NCBI RefSeq assembly: GCF_000220705.2
Contig: NZ_CP023202.1
Coordinates: 6,230,501 to 6,294,500, forward strand
From: Streptomyces xinghaiensis S187
GTDB lineage: Bacteria; Actinomycetota; Actinomycetes; Streptomycetales; Streptomycetaceae
Direction of reading: 5' to 3'
DNA: 64,000 nt
Below are positions 16,199-25,545 of this stretch, in pieces. Numbering within the stretch: the first letter of the stretch is position 1; every line of letters begins with the position of its first letter. The notes below the pieces were generated by a model that was not told where the DNA came from, did no database searches, and was given only the letters and a program-made list of their open reading frames with translations. Both the position numbers and the translations under genes were made by a program.

Positions 16199-17428
16199 AT
16201 GGCCGACCGGGTCACGGTGATCGGATGGGACGGCTCGCCGCTGACCGCCGCGGCCCGCTCCGCCCTCGGAGCCGCCACCCTCGTCGCCGGCGCGCCCCAC
16301 CATCTGGAGCTGCCCGAAGTGCCGCCCGCCGCCGAGCGGATCAGGCTCGGCAGCCTCGATCTCGCCGCCCGCCGCATCGTCGGCCACCGCGGCACCGCCG
16401 TCGTGCTCGCCGACGGCGACCCCGGCTTCTTCGGCGTCGTCCGCACCCTCCGCGCCCCCGAACACGGGCTGGAGGTCGAGGTGGTGCCCGCCGTCTCGTC
16501 CGTCGCGGCCGCCTTCGCCCGCGCGGGCATGGCCTGGGACGACGCGCGGATCGTCACCGCCCACAGCCGCGATCTGCGCCGGGCCGTCAACGTCTGCCGG
16601 GCCCACAGCAAGGTCGCCGTCCTCACGGCGCCCGGCGCCGGTCCGGCCGAACTCGCCCTGCTGCTGGGCCCGGTGCACCGCACGTTCGTCATCTGCGAGG
16701 AACTCGGCACCGACCGGGAGCGGGTCACCGTCCTCACCTCGGACAAGGTCGCGGACCACACCTGGCGCGACCCGAACGTCGTGCTGTCCATCGGCGGCTT
16801 CGCCTCCCCGGTCACCCAGCAGGCCGCCTGGCTGGCCGGCGGCGACACCGCCCTGGCCACCGGGCCGCGCGGCTGGGCGCTGCCCGCCCAGAGCTACGGA
16901 GGCGTCCTCTCCGAGGCGGAGACCGCGCAGCTCCGGGCCGCCCAACTCGCCCGGCTGGGGCCGCGCGTGGGCGACCTCGTCTGGGACATCGGCTGCGGCA
17001 GCGGTGCGGCCGCGGTCGAGGCGGCCCGGCTCGGCGCCGCCGTCATCGCCGTCGACCGGGACCCCGGGGCCCTGGTCGTCGCCGGCGACAACGCCCGCCG
17101 CTACGGCGTGCAGATCCAGACGGTGCACGGTACGGCGCCGCACATCCTGGAGGATCTGCCCGAACCGGACACGATCCGGATCGGCGGCGGGGGAGCCCCG
17201 GTCGTCGCGGCGTGCGCCGCCCGGCGGCCCGAGCGCATCGTCACGCACGCCAGGACCCGGGACGGCGCGGAAGCCGTCGGCCGGGCTCTCACCGACGGCG
17301 GATACGGCGTCGAATGTGCCTTGATCCAGACTGTGGAGTTGGACACGTCGCAGGACACGGGATGGGCCGAACGCCAGCGTGACGTGGGCTTTTTCCTGTG
17401 CGGGCACAGGATCGGCCGTCCGCTCTGA
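16199..17428 (+). CDS. cbiET: Precorrin-6Y C5,15-methyltransferase, CbiE-CbiT fusion
   Basis: The 409-residue cobalamin enzyme (CobL type) methylates C5 and C15 of the corrin ring and decarboxylates the C12 acetate. Residues 1-200 are CbiE: VTVIGWDGSPLTAAA, a tetrapyrrole methylase with VLADGDPGFFGVVRTL and VPAVSSVAAAFARAG. Residues about 230-409 are CbiT with a Rossmann SAM loop, LVWDIGCGSGAAAVEAAR, and IRIGGGGAP. ATG 16199 is preceded by AGGAG; a GTG ten codons upstream is open too. The next two same-strand genes are also cobalamin or siroheme enzymes. No cobalamin riboswitch is visible upstream. Confidence 0.94.
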   Translation: MADRVTVIGWDGSPLTAAARSALGAATLVAGAPHHLELPEVPPAAERIRLGSLDLAARRIVGHRGTAVVLADGDPGFFGVVRTLRAPEHGLEVEVVPAVSSVAAAFARAGMAWDDARIVTAHSRDLRRAVNVCRAHSKVAVLTAPGAGPAELALLLGPVHRTFVICEELGTDRERVTVLTSDKVADHTWRDPNVVLSIGGFASPVTQQAAWLAGGDTALATGPRGWALPAQSYGGVLSEAETAQLRAAQLARLGPRVGDLVWDIGCGSGAAAVEAARLGAAVIAVDRDPGALVVAGDNARRYGVQIQTVHGTAPHILEDLPEPDTIRIGGGGAPVVAACAARRPERIVTHARTRDGAEAVGRALTDGGYGVECALIQTVELDTSQDTGWAERQRDVGFFLCGHRIGRPL

Positions 17429-17685
17429 GCTTGTCCACCCGTGCCGTGCGGGAGGTCCGCGCCAGGTAGGCTGGCGGACTGTTGTGACGCAGCGGCGTTC
17501 GGCACTTCGTTCGTCAATACCCGGAACGCACCGTGCGTTTCGAGCGCTCGGTACGGAGCTCGGGGGACGTGTGACGTACCGACCGGCGCGGACGCTCGTT
17601 CCATTCCATGAGCGGCCTTCGCGTCGCGGTCGGGCGCGCCGGGCGGGCGGGTCGATGGAGCACTATCGATGGGCGAGGGGTACGC

Positions 17686-20600
17686 ATGACTGACACCGGC
17701 CGGATCCCGGACGAGGGGCTGCCGGAGAACGGCGGACAGCAGGAGGCACCGCAGCACGCCACTCCCGCCGTCCCCGCGGACGACCCGTCGCTCAACCAGG
17801 ACGCGCTCCAGCAGGACCCCTTGCTCCACCACGGCACCCCGGGCGCCGGGTACGCCTACCACGGCCCCGCGGAGCCGGCGGCCCCCTCCGGGGACGACGA
17901 CCTGCTGCTGATGCCCGGCACCCAGGGCGCCTGGAGCGAGCAGCCCGCGTACGACCCGCTGACCGATCCGCTGCCCGACCCCCTGACGGGGCCGCTGCCG
18001 CAGCCGGAGGCCGGGCCGGCCTCCGCGTACACGCCCGCGCCGGCGCCGTACGAGCAGCAGCAGACGTCCTACGAGCAGCAGTCCTACGAGCCGCGGCAGT
18101 CGTACGAGCAGCAGCCGTACGAGCAGCGGCAGCCCTACGAGCAGCAGCCGCACGACCAGCAGCCGTACATTCCGCGCCCCGCCGTCGAACAGCCGTTCAC
18201 CGGGCAGCCCCGGTCCGGACCGGCCGCTCCCGCGCCCCAGCACACTCCCGCCCGGCGGCCGCTCCGCCCGGGCCCGCCGGTGCCCGAGCAGGGCGGTACG
18301 ACCGGCGGTGTCGTCCGCTCGCTCGCCGACCGCGGCCCCGCGGGCGCCCCCGCCCGGCAGTTCCCCGGGATGGCGCCCGCCCCGGCGCGGACCCAGGTGC
18401 CCCGGCAGCAGCCGCCGGTGACCATCCCGGCGTACGCGCAGCAGCCGTCCGCCACGCTCCCGGGCCCGCAGCTCGGTGAGATCCCGGCGCAGAACGGCCC
18501 CTGGTCCGGGCAGCCGGCCGCGACGGACGCCGCGCGAACACCCGTCCCGGCGGCGGCCGTCCCCGGGCAGGCGGCGGCCGAACCCGCGGAGACCGGCACC
18601 GCCGATGACGGCACGGATGCCGGCGCCGGTGCCGCGGGAGCCGCCGCCCCGCCCTCGCCCGAGGCCGCAGCGGCCGTTCCCGTCCCCGAGCAGGCGCCAC
18701 GGCCGGTGCCGGAGGAGCCCGGCGACGACGGCGGACAGCAGCCTGCCGCCGTCCTCGCCGGGACCGAGACGGAGGGCGGCCCGGGAACTGCCCCGGCGAC
18801 CGCGGCCGGGGAGGCCGGTCCGGCCGACGGCGCGGACCCGGCCGCCGCACCCGCCGCACCCGGCGAGGACCCGTCCGACGCCGAGCCGGCCGCCTCCGCC
18901 GCCGGGCCGGAGGAGTCCTCTCCGGCCCCGGCCGCCGCCGGTCCCGCCGCGCCCGTCGCCGCGCTGCCGGACGAGGCCACGGCAACGGACACCGGGGCCA
19001 CGGCGGCACCCGGGGCTCCCGAGCCCACGGCCGAGGCGGTCCCCGACACGGCGGCCGGCAGCCCGGACGCGGCTCCCGCCGCGTCCCCCGCTTCCACGGC
19101 CTCCGCCGACGAGGCCCCGGAGCACGCCGCGGGCAGGAGCCGGCGCGGCCGGCGCCGTGCGGCTCCCGCCTCCCCGCAGGACCCGGCAACCGCGGCCGCA
19201 CCGGCCGGCGCGGAGAGCACCCCCGCCGGGCCCGCCGGTGACGGTGTCCCACCGGACGCTGCCGCTGCGGGCCCCCAGGGAACACCGGCCGGACCGGACG
19301 CCCCCGTGGCGGTCGCCGTGGCCGTGGCCGTCGCCGAACAGTCCGGTGCCGAAGAGGCCGGGGCCGGGGAGGAGGAGCGGCCCGCGAAGGTCGCCGCGGG
19401 AACGGGCCGACGGCGCCGGGCAGCCCGCCCCGCGGCCGCCGAGCCGGACTCCGCGCCCGGACCGCAGGCCGGAGCCGCGGAGACGGTCCCGGCCCTCCCG
19501 GAGACGGAGCAGGCTCCGGAAGGCCGGGAGACCGCACCGGCCGCCGCACCGGAAGCGGAGCCGGCCGCCGGGCCGGGAGCGCCGGGGAGCGCGGGCGACG
19601 CCGCAGAGTCCGCGACGACGGCGGCCGAGCCCTCAACCACCCCGGCGGAAGCGCCGGTCGACGCAGCCGCGCAGGAACCGCCGGTCGCACAGCAGGCACC
19701 CGACGGCTCCGGGACGCCCGATGCGGCCGCCCTCGACACCGGCTCCGTGCCCACCGACGCCGGCTCCCCGCCCGTCGGCGACGGCTCCGTACCGGCCGCG
19801 GGCGAGACCCCCGTCGAGCCCGGAACCGACGGAGCCACCGCCCCCGGCGAGGAGGCCGGGCCGGACCCCGTTGCCGGACCGGACACGGCAGCCGGGACAG
19901 AGCCCGGCACCGGAGCGGATGCCGGTACGGCCGCTCAGGCGGTCGAGCCGGACACGGCCGCACCCGGGCCCGAGACCGGTGCTCCCGCCCCCGGGACGGA
20001 GAGCGCCGAGCCGGAAGCCGCTCAGCCGGCCGCCGAGCCGGAGACGACCGGAGCGGATGCTTCCGGAGTACGGCCGGAGGAATCCGGCGTGGTGGCCGGC
20101 AACGAGGCCGGCCCCGGTGGACCGGGGGCGCCGGAGACCGTTCCCGAGACGGCGGAGCCGAGCGCTATCGAGCCGGAGGCGGCCGGACCCGCTGCCCCGG
20201 GGCAGCCAACCGTCGCCGGACAGCCCGCCACCGAACCGGAAAACACCCCGGCCGGGCCCGTCGCCGACGCCTCCGCGGACCCCGCGCCGGGAGGGACCAC
20301 ACCCGTAACGGACCCCTCCGTCTCCGAGCCCTCCGCTTCCGAGCCCTCTGCTTCCGAGCCCCCCGCGCCCCAGCCCTCCGGCTCCGGGCCGTCCGTAGCC
20401 GGACCGGCCGCTGCCGCCGAGGAGACCGCCCCCGCGGGCCCCGGCTCCGCCACCGGTCCCGACACCGCCCCCGACACCGTTCCGGCGCCCGACGCCGCAA
20501 CCACCACCGGAGCCACTCCCATTCCCGACGCCGACCCCGCACCCGACCCCGGTATCGCCCTCGCGGACCGGCTCCTCTCCGCCCGCTCCGCCCCGCGATC

Positions 20601-22476
20601 CGGCGCCCTCGCCTCCGCACCGGAGCCCGCGCGCCCGGCGAGCCCCGAACAGGGCACCGGCGCGGACCGGCCGGATCAGCCGGATCAGCCGGACCGGCCC
20701 GGAGAGGCGGACCGGTCCGAGGAGCCCGCGCCGCACTCCGGCCCCCGGGCCCCCGGCTTCGGCGAGGCCGAACGCGAAGCCGTCCTCCGCGTCATGCGGG
20801 AACGCCGCGACATCCGCAACGGCTTCCGCAAGGACCCCGTACCGCACGACGTGCTGCTGCGGGTCCTGGAGGCGGCGCACCACGCGCCCAGCGTGGGGCA
20901 CTCCCAGCCCTGGGACTTCGTGGTCATCCGCTCCGCCGAGACCCGCCGGGCCATGCACGAACTGGCCGTCCGCCAACGCGAGGCGTACGCCAAGTCGCTG
21001 CCCAAGGCCCGGGCGAAGCAGTTCAAGGAACTCAAGATCGAGGCGATCCTCGACACCCCGGTCAACATCGTGGTCACCGCCGACCCCACTCGCGGCGGCC
21101 GCCACACCCTCGGCCGGCACACCCAGCCGCAGATGGCCCCGTACTCCTCCGCGCTCGCCGTCGAGAACCTCTGGCTCGCCGCGCGCGCCGAGGGACTCGG
21201 CGTCGGCTGGGTGAGCTTCTTCGACGAGCGCGAGATGGTCCGGGTGCTCGGTCTGCCCGAGCACTTGGAGGTCGTCGCGTACCTCTGCGTCGGCTACGTC
21301 GACGAGTTCCCGGCCGAGCCGGAGCTGGCGCAGGCGGGCTGGTCGAAGCGGCGCCCGCTGTCCTGGGTGGTGCACGAGGAGACGTACGGCCGGCGCGCCC
21401 TGCCCGGCGAGGAGCCGCACGACCTGCTGGCGGAGACCCTGCAGGGCATCCGCCCGCTGGACGCGAAGGCGCTCGGCGAGGCGTGGGAACGGCAGAAGCG
21501 GATGACGAAGCCCGCCGGCGCCCTCGGCATGCTGGAGATCATCTCGGCCCAGCTCAGCGGGCTCTCCCGGAAGTGCCCGCCGCCGGTCCCGGAGCCCGCC
21601 GTCGTGGCGATCTTCGCCGGGGACCACGGCGTGCACGCCCAGGGCGTCACCCCGTGGCCGCAGGAGGTGACGGGCCAGATGGTCGCCAACTTCCTCGGCG
21701 GGGGAGCGGTGTGCAACGCCTTCGCCCGCCAGATCGGCGCCGAGGTCTGCGTGGTCGACGTCGGGGTGGCCGGCGACCTGCCGAGCACGCCCGGCCTGCT
21801 TCCGCGCAAGGTCCGGGCGGGCACCGGGGACTTCACCGCCGGGCCCGCGCTGGAGCGCGAGGAGGTGCTGCGCGCGGTGGAGGTGGGCATCGAGACCGCC
21901 CGGGACCTGGTCGCCGCGGGCAACAAGGCGCTCCTCACCGGTGAGATGGGCATCGCCAACACCACCGTCTCCGCCGCGCTGATCTCCGTCTTCACGGAGA
22001 AGGACCCGGCCGAGGTCACCGGCCGCGGCACCGGCATCAGCGACGAGACGCACGCCCGCAAGGTGGACGTCGTACGGCGCGGACTGGAGCTGCACCGGCC
22101 GGACCCGGAGGACCCGGTCGGTGTGCTCGCCGCGGTCGGCGGCCTGGAGCACGCCGCGCTGGTGGGCCTCATCCTCGGCGGCGCCTCGCTGCGCACCCCG
22201 GTGATCCTGGACGGGGTCAGCGCCGGGGCGGCCGCGCTGGTGGCCCGGGCGATCGCCCCCGAGGCGCTCGCCGCCTGCATCGCGGGGCACCGCAGCGCCG
22301 AACCCGGCCACCTGGCGGCCCTCACCAAGCTGGGACTGCGGCCCCTGGTCGACCTCGACCTGCGGCTCGGCGAGGGCACGGGCGCCCTGCTGGCCCTGCC
22401 GGTGGTGCAGAGCGCGGCCCGGGCGATGCACGAGGTCGCCACGTTCGACTCGGCCGGCGTCACGGAGAAGTCCTAG
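17686..22476 (+). CDS. cobT: BluB-CobT fusion with about 1,020-residue low-complexity N-terminus
   Basis: A 1,596-residue protein in three parts. Residues 1 to about 1,020 are Ala/Pro/Glu/Thr-rich with no folded-domain signature; residues 121-163 hold repeated YEQQ/YEQR units. About 1,025-1,235 is a BluB-type nitroreductase (RERRDIRNGFRKDPVPHDVL, HHAPSVGHSQPWDF, GVGWVSFFDE) that makes dimethylbenzimidazole from FMNH2. About 1,245-1,596 is CobT, which activates that base with nicotinate mononucleotide (MTKPAGALG, FAGDHGVHAQGVTPWP, TGEMGIANTT, and RLGEGTGALLALP with the catalytic Glu). Making and activating the lower ligand in one chain suggests channelling. ATG 17686 fits the conserved part best; a GTG/ATG upstream would add 26 residues. 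Confidence 0.93.
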   Translation: MTDTGRIPDEGLPENGGQQEAPQHATPAVPADDPSLNQDALQQDPLLHHGTPGAGYAYHGPAEPAAPSGDDDLLLMPGTQGAWSEQPAYDPLTDPLPDPLTGPLPQPEAGPASAYTPAPAPYEQQQTSYEQQSYEPRQSYEQQPYEQRQPYEQQPHDQQPYIPRPAVEQPFTGQPRSGPAAPAPQHTPARRPLRPGPPVPEQGGTTGGVVRSLADRGPAGAPARQFPGMAPAPARTQVPRQQPPVTIPAYAQQPSATLPGPQLGEIPAQNGPWSGQPAATDAARTPVPAAAVPGQAAAEPAETGTADDGTDAGAGAAGAAAPPSPEAAAAVPVPEQAPRPVPEEPGDDGGQQPAAVLAGTETEGGPGTAPATAAGEAGPADGADPAAAPAAPGEDPSDAEPAASAAGPEESSPAPAAAGPAAPVAALPDEATATDTGATAAPGAPEPTAEAVPDTAAGSPDAAPAASPASTASADEAPEHAAGRSRRGRRRAAPASPQDPATAAAPAGAESTPAGPAGDGVPPDAAAAGPQGTPAGPDAPVAVAVAVAVAEQSGAEEAGAGEEERPAKVAAGTGRRRRAARPAAAEPDSAPGPQAGAAETVPALPETEQAPEGRETAPAAAPEAEPAAGPGAPGSAGDAAESATTAAEPSTTPAEAPVDAAAQEPPVAQQAPDGSGTPDAAALDTGSVPTDAGSPPVGDGSVPAAGETPVEPGTDGATAPGEEAGPDPVAGPDTAAGTEPGTGADAGTAAQAVEPDTAAPGPETGAPAPGTESAEPEAAQPAAEPETTGADASGVRPEESGVVAGNEAGPGGPGAPETVPETAEPSAIEPEAAGPAAPGQPTVAGQPATEPENTPAGPVADASADPAPGGTTPVTDPSVSEPSASEPSASEPPAPQPSGSGPSVAGPAAAAEETAPAGPGSATGPDTAPDTVPAPDAATTTGATPIPDADPAPDPGIALADRLLSARSAPRSGALASAPEPARPASPEQGTGADRPDQPDQPDRPGEADRSEEPAPHSGPRAPGFGEAEREAVLRVMRERRDIRNGFRKDPVPHDVLLRVLEAAHHAPSVGHSQPWDFVVIRSAETRRAMHELAVRQREAYAKSLPKARAKQFKELKIEAILDTPVNIVVTADPTRGGRHTLGRHTQPQMAPYSSALAVENLWLAARAEGLGVGWVSFFDEREMVRVLGLPEHLEVVAYLCVGYVDEFPAEPELAQAGWSKRRPLSWVVHEETYGRRALPGEEPHDLLAETLQGIRPLDAKALGEAWERQKRMTKPAGALGMLEIISAQLSGLSRKCPPPVPEPAVVAIFAGDHGVHAQGVTPWPQEVTGQMVANFLGGGAVCNAFARQIGAEVCVVDVGVAGDLPSTPGLLPRKVRAGTGDFTAGPALEREEVLRAVEVGIETARDLVAAGNKALLTGEMGIANTTVSAALISVFTEKDPAEVTGRGTGISDETHARKVDVVRRGLELHRPDPEDPVGVLAAVGGLEHAALVGLILGGASLRTPVILDGVSAGAAALVARAIAPEALAACIAGHRSAEPGHLAALTKLGLRPLVDLDLRLGEGTGALLALPVVQSAARAMHEVATFDSAGVTEKS

Positions 22477-22507
22477 CCCCGGCACCGGAGCGAGGGGCTC
22501 GGGAAGC

Positions 22508-22542
22508 GGCCCCGGGTACGGCACCGCTGCCTGCCCGGGGCC
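22508..22542 (+). terminator. Hairpin after cobT
   Basis: GGCCCCGGG pairs with CCCGGGGCC across a 17-base loop, 32 bases after the stop. Confidence 0.45.
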
Positions 22543-23065
22543 GGGGTAGGGAGAGGCACGGGCCCCGGCCCGACCCGGACCCGAACGGCCCGGTACGGAC
22601 AACCGGTTGGGGCGCTCCCGGACCGGAACCGTTCGGCCCCGGAACCTTCCGCCGGGGAATCGCCCGGACCGGACCGGAACGCCTCGGCCGGGACCGGGAC
22701 ACGAACCCGGACCGAACGGCCGGGCGGTCCGCCCGGCCTGTACCGCCGATCCGCCCGCCCCCCGCATGCCCGACCCGCCGAACCCGAAGGAGCCCGACGC
22801 GCCCCGAACGCGCAGCACCCGCACCCCGAACCGCCCCCCGGCACCCGTACTCCCGTCCCCGTCCGCGTCCGCGTCCCACATCACCCCGTTCCACCAGGCC
22901 CGGAGTGAGCCGCGAAACAGCCCGGTAACCCGCCGCACTCTAGGCTGGAGCCCGGCGTGCCGGCCGCCGGACGTACGGCCGGCGCACCGCCCCGCACCAC
23001 CCCGCCCGCCGCTCCAGCGCAGTAGCGGCCCGCAGCCCCCTGCCGCCCCGAGGAGCCGCACCGCC
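22543..23065. other. GC-rich intergenic region upstream of the CysG-type gene
   Basis: About 520 bases of degenerate CCGGACCGGAAC and CCCGAACCG-like repeats, then a more ordinary stretch near 22900-22960 with CTCTAGGCT as a possible -10. I looked for a cobalamin riboswitch and saw no match to its conserved core. No gene is supported. Confidence 0.5.
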
Positions 23066-24343
23066 ATGACCCGAAACGACGACGCCCGGCCGGCGCCCGC
23101 GCACGCCCGCACGCCGGAACCCGCGCCGGCCACCGCCTACCCCGTCGGCCTGCGCCTCGCCGGCCGCCGGGTGGTCGTGCTCGGCGGGGGACAGGTCGCC
23201 CAGCGCCGGCTGCCCGGACTGGTCGCCGCCGGCGCGGACGTGCTGCTGATCTCGCCGTCCGCCACCCCGTCCGTGGAGGCCATGGCCACGGCGGGCGAGG
23301 TCCGCTGGGAGCGCCGCCGCTACCGGCCGGGCGACCTCGGCGGAGCCTGGTACGCGCTCATCTCCACCGACGACCCCGAGGCCAACGCCGCCGCCTCCGC
23401 CGAGGCCGAGACCAGCCGCGTCTGGTGCGTACGGAGCGACGACGCCGGGGCCGCCACCGCCTGGACGCCCGCCACCGGCCGCAGCGAGGGCGTGACCGTC
23501 GCCGTGCTCACCGGCCAGGACCCGCGCCGCTCCGCCGCCGTGCGCGACGCCATCGTCGAGGGCCTGCGGGACGGCACCCTCGCCGCGCCCCGCCACCGCG
23601 CCCGCACCCCCGGCGTCGCCCTGGTCGGCGGCGGCCCCGGCGACCCGGACCTGATCACCGTGCGCGGACGCAGGCTGCTCGCCGAGGCGGACGTGGTCAT
23701 CGCCGACCGGCTCGGTCCCCGCGACCTCCTGGACGAACTCCCGCCGCACGTCGAGGTGATCGACGCGGCGAAGATCCCGTACGGCCGGTTCATGGCCCAG
23801 GAGGCCATCAACAACGCGCTGATCGAGCACGCCAAGGCGGGCAGGGCGGTGGTCCGGCTCAAGGGCGGCGACCCGTACGTCTTCGGGCGGGGTATGGAGG
23901 AGGCCGAGGCGCTCGCCGAGGCGGGCATCCCCTGCACGGTCGTTCCCGGCATCTCCAGCTCCATCAGCGTGCCCGCGGCGGCCGGCATCCCCGTCACGCA
24001 CCGCGGCGTGGCCCATGAGTTCACCGTGGTCAGCGGGCATGTCGCCCCCGACGACCCGCGCTCGCTGGTGGACTGGGCGGCGCTGGCACGGCTGCAGGGC
24101 ACGCTGGTGCTGCTCATGGCCGTCGACAAGATCGGCCCGATCTCCGAGGCGCTGGTCGCGCACGGCCGCGCCCCGGAGACGCCGGTCGCCGTCGTCCAGG
24201 AGGGCACCACCGCCGCCCAGCGCCGGGTGGACGCGACCCTGGCCACGGTGGCACGGCGCGTCGCCGACGAGGGCGTACGGCCGCCCGCGGTGATCGTCAT
24301 CGGCGAGGTCGTGACGGTCGGGCGGCGGACCGGCGGGGGATGA
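23066..24343 (+). CDS. cysG: CysG-type siroheme/precorrin-2 synthase (uroporphyrinogen-III C-methyltransferase)
   Basis: A 425-residue bifunctional enzyme. Residues about 25-175 are the NAD-dependent precorrin-2 dehydrogenase/ferrochelatase module (RRVVVLGGGQVAQRRLPGL, then DPRRSAAVRDAIVEGL). From about 183 on is the SAM uroporphyrinogen methyltransferase: VALVGGGPGDPDLITVRG, VIADRLGPRDLL, VRLKGGDPYVFGRGMEEAEAL, VPGISSSISVPAAAGIPVTHR. It makes precorrin-2 for cobalamin and siroheme. ATG 23066 follows GAGGAG. Whether the chelatase activity is retained cannot be judged from sequence; a cobA annotation would also be acceptable. Confidence 0.92.
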   Translation: MTRNDDARPAPAHARTPEPAPATAYPVGLRLAGRRVVVLGGGQVAQRRLPGLVAAGADVLLISPSATPSVEAMATAGEVRWERRRYRPGDLGGAWYALISTDDPEANAAASAEAETSRVWCVRSDDAGAATAWTPATGRSEGVTVAVLTGQDPRRSAAVRDAIVEGLRDGTLAAPRHRARTPGVALVGGGPGDPDLITVRGRRLLAEADVVIADRLGPRDLLDELPPHVEVIDAAKIPYGRFMAQEAINNALIEHAKAGRAVVRLKGGDPYVFGRGMEEAEALAEAGIPCTVVPGISSSISVPAAAGIPVTHRGVAHEFTVVSGHVAPDDPRSLVDWAALARLQGTLVLLMAVDKIGPISEALVAHGRAPETPVAVVQEGTTAAQRRVDATLATVARRVADEGVRPPAVIVIGEVVTVGRRTGGG

Positions 24344-24437
24344 CAGCCCCGCACCCCTTCCCCGCACCCGCACCCGCTCCCCGGCCCTCCGCCCCGGACG
24401 GCCCTCGGTAGGAACACCGACAAGGCAGTAACACCCA

Positions 24438-25256
24438 GTGGCTGAACTCATCACGGTCGACGACCCCGGCGACCCCCGGCTGCGCGACTACACGGACCTC
24501 ACCGACGTCGAACTGCGCCGCCGCAGGGAGCCGGCCGAGGGCCTGTTCATCGCGGAGGGCGAGAAGGTGATCCGGCGGGCGCTCTCCGCCGGCTACCCGC
24601 TGCGCTCCCTGCTCCTCTCCGCCAAGTGGGCCGAGGCGATGCGCGACCTCCTCGCGACCCTGAACGCCCCGGTGTACGTGGTCGACCCGGGCCTCGCCGA
24701 GCGCGTCACGGGCTATCACGTGCACCGGGGCGCCCTCGCCTCCCTGCACCGCAAACCCCTCCCCACGGCGGGGGAGCTGCTCGCGGACGCCCGCCGGGTC
24801 GCTGTCATGGAGGCCGTCAACGACCACACCAACATCGGGGCGGTCTTCCGCAGCGCGGCGGCCCTCGGCATGGACGCCGTGCTGCTCTCCCCGGACTGCG
24901 CCGATCCGCTCTACCGGCGCTCGGTGAAGGTCTCCATGGGCGCCGTCTTCTCCGTCCCCTACGCCCGGCTGGACGCCTGGCCGCGCGGGCTGGACGCGGT
25001 GCGCGCCGCCGGATTCGAGCTGCTCGCCCTGACCCCCGACGAGAAGGCCGTGACGCTCGACGAGGCGGCGCCGCACCGGCTGGAGAAGGTCGCACTGATG
25101 CTCGGAGCGGAGGGCACCGGACTGTCCCGGCGGGCGCTCGCGGCCGCCGGGACCTGGGTGCGCATCCCGATGGCTCACGGGGTGGACTCGCTCAACGTGG
25201 GCGCCGCCGCGGCCGTGGCGTTCTACGCGGTCGCCCCGGGCCGGCCCACCGGCTGA
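24438..25256 (+). CDS. TrmH/SpoU-family RNA 2'-O-methyltransferase
   Basis: The 272-residue SPOUT methyltransferase modifies a ribose in rRNA or tRNA using SAM. The N-terminal substrate-binding domain (EGLFIAEGEKVIRRAL) is followed by motif 1 NDHTNIGAVFRSAAALG at about 129-145, motif 2 LMLGAEGTGLS and motif 3 IPMAHGVDSLNVGAAAAVAFY, the trefoil-knot signature. The GTG start at 24438 lies 94 bases after the CysG-type gene. Which RNA position is modified cannot be read from the sequence. Confidence 0.92.
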   Translation: MAELITVDDPGDPRLRDYTDLTDVELRRRREPAEGLFIAEGEKVIRRALSAGYPLRSLLLSAKWAEAMRDLLATLNAPVYVVDPGLAERVTGYHVHRGALASLHRKPLPTAGELLADARRVAVMEAVNDHTNIGAVFRSAAALGMDAVLLSPDCADPLYRRSVKVSMGAVFSVPYARLDAWPRGLDAVRAAGFELLALTPDEKAVTLDEAAPHRLEKVALMLGAEGTGLSRRALAAAGTWVRIPMAHGVDSLNVGAAAAVAFYAVAPGRPTG

Positions 25257-25545
25257 CCGGGATCTCACCGCCCGACCGGGATCGCGGCCGGCGGGCGGAC
25301 CGGCGCGCTTGCGGTCCGCCACCGCGGCGTTGCGGGAGCCGGCACGGACCCGAGCCGGCCGGAGACTTCCGGCCGCCCCGCCACCGCGAGCGTCCCGCCC
25401 CGACGGGCGCGCCGGTCCGCGCGGGGGCGGGCGTCCCAACGGGGGGGGCGGACGGCGCCGGTTCAGCCACTCGCCCCACCCCGGCCGGTCTCGGGGCGCA
25501 GCGGCCCCGGACCGCCCGGACGTCCGCCCGGCGGCCCGGGCCGGC

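Noticed and set aside
17686..22476. Frameshift or assembly error fusing unrelated genes in cobT
   Set aside because: The frame is continuous from a conserved-looking ATG, codon bias is uniform, and BluB-CobT fusions with long tails are known in the genus.
22477..23065. Cobalamin riboswitch before the CysG-type gene, and likewise before cbiET or cobT
   Set aside because: I looked for the conserved B12-box core and its flanking helices and found no match. Only simple GC repeats are present.
19633..23133. Very long minus-strand frame opposite cobT
   Set aside because: It runs through the CobT and BluB catalytic domains in antisense and shows only Gly/Arg/Ala composition expected of a high-GC shadow.
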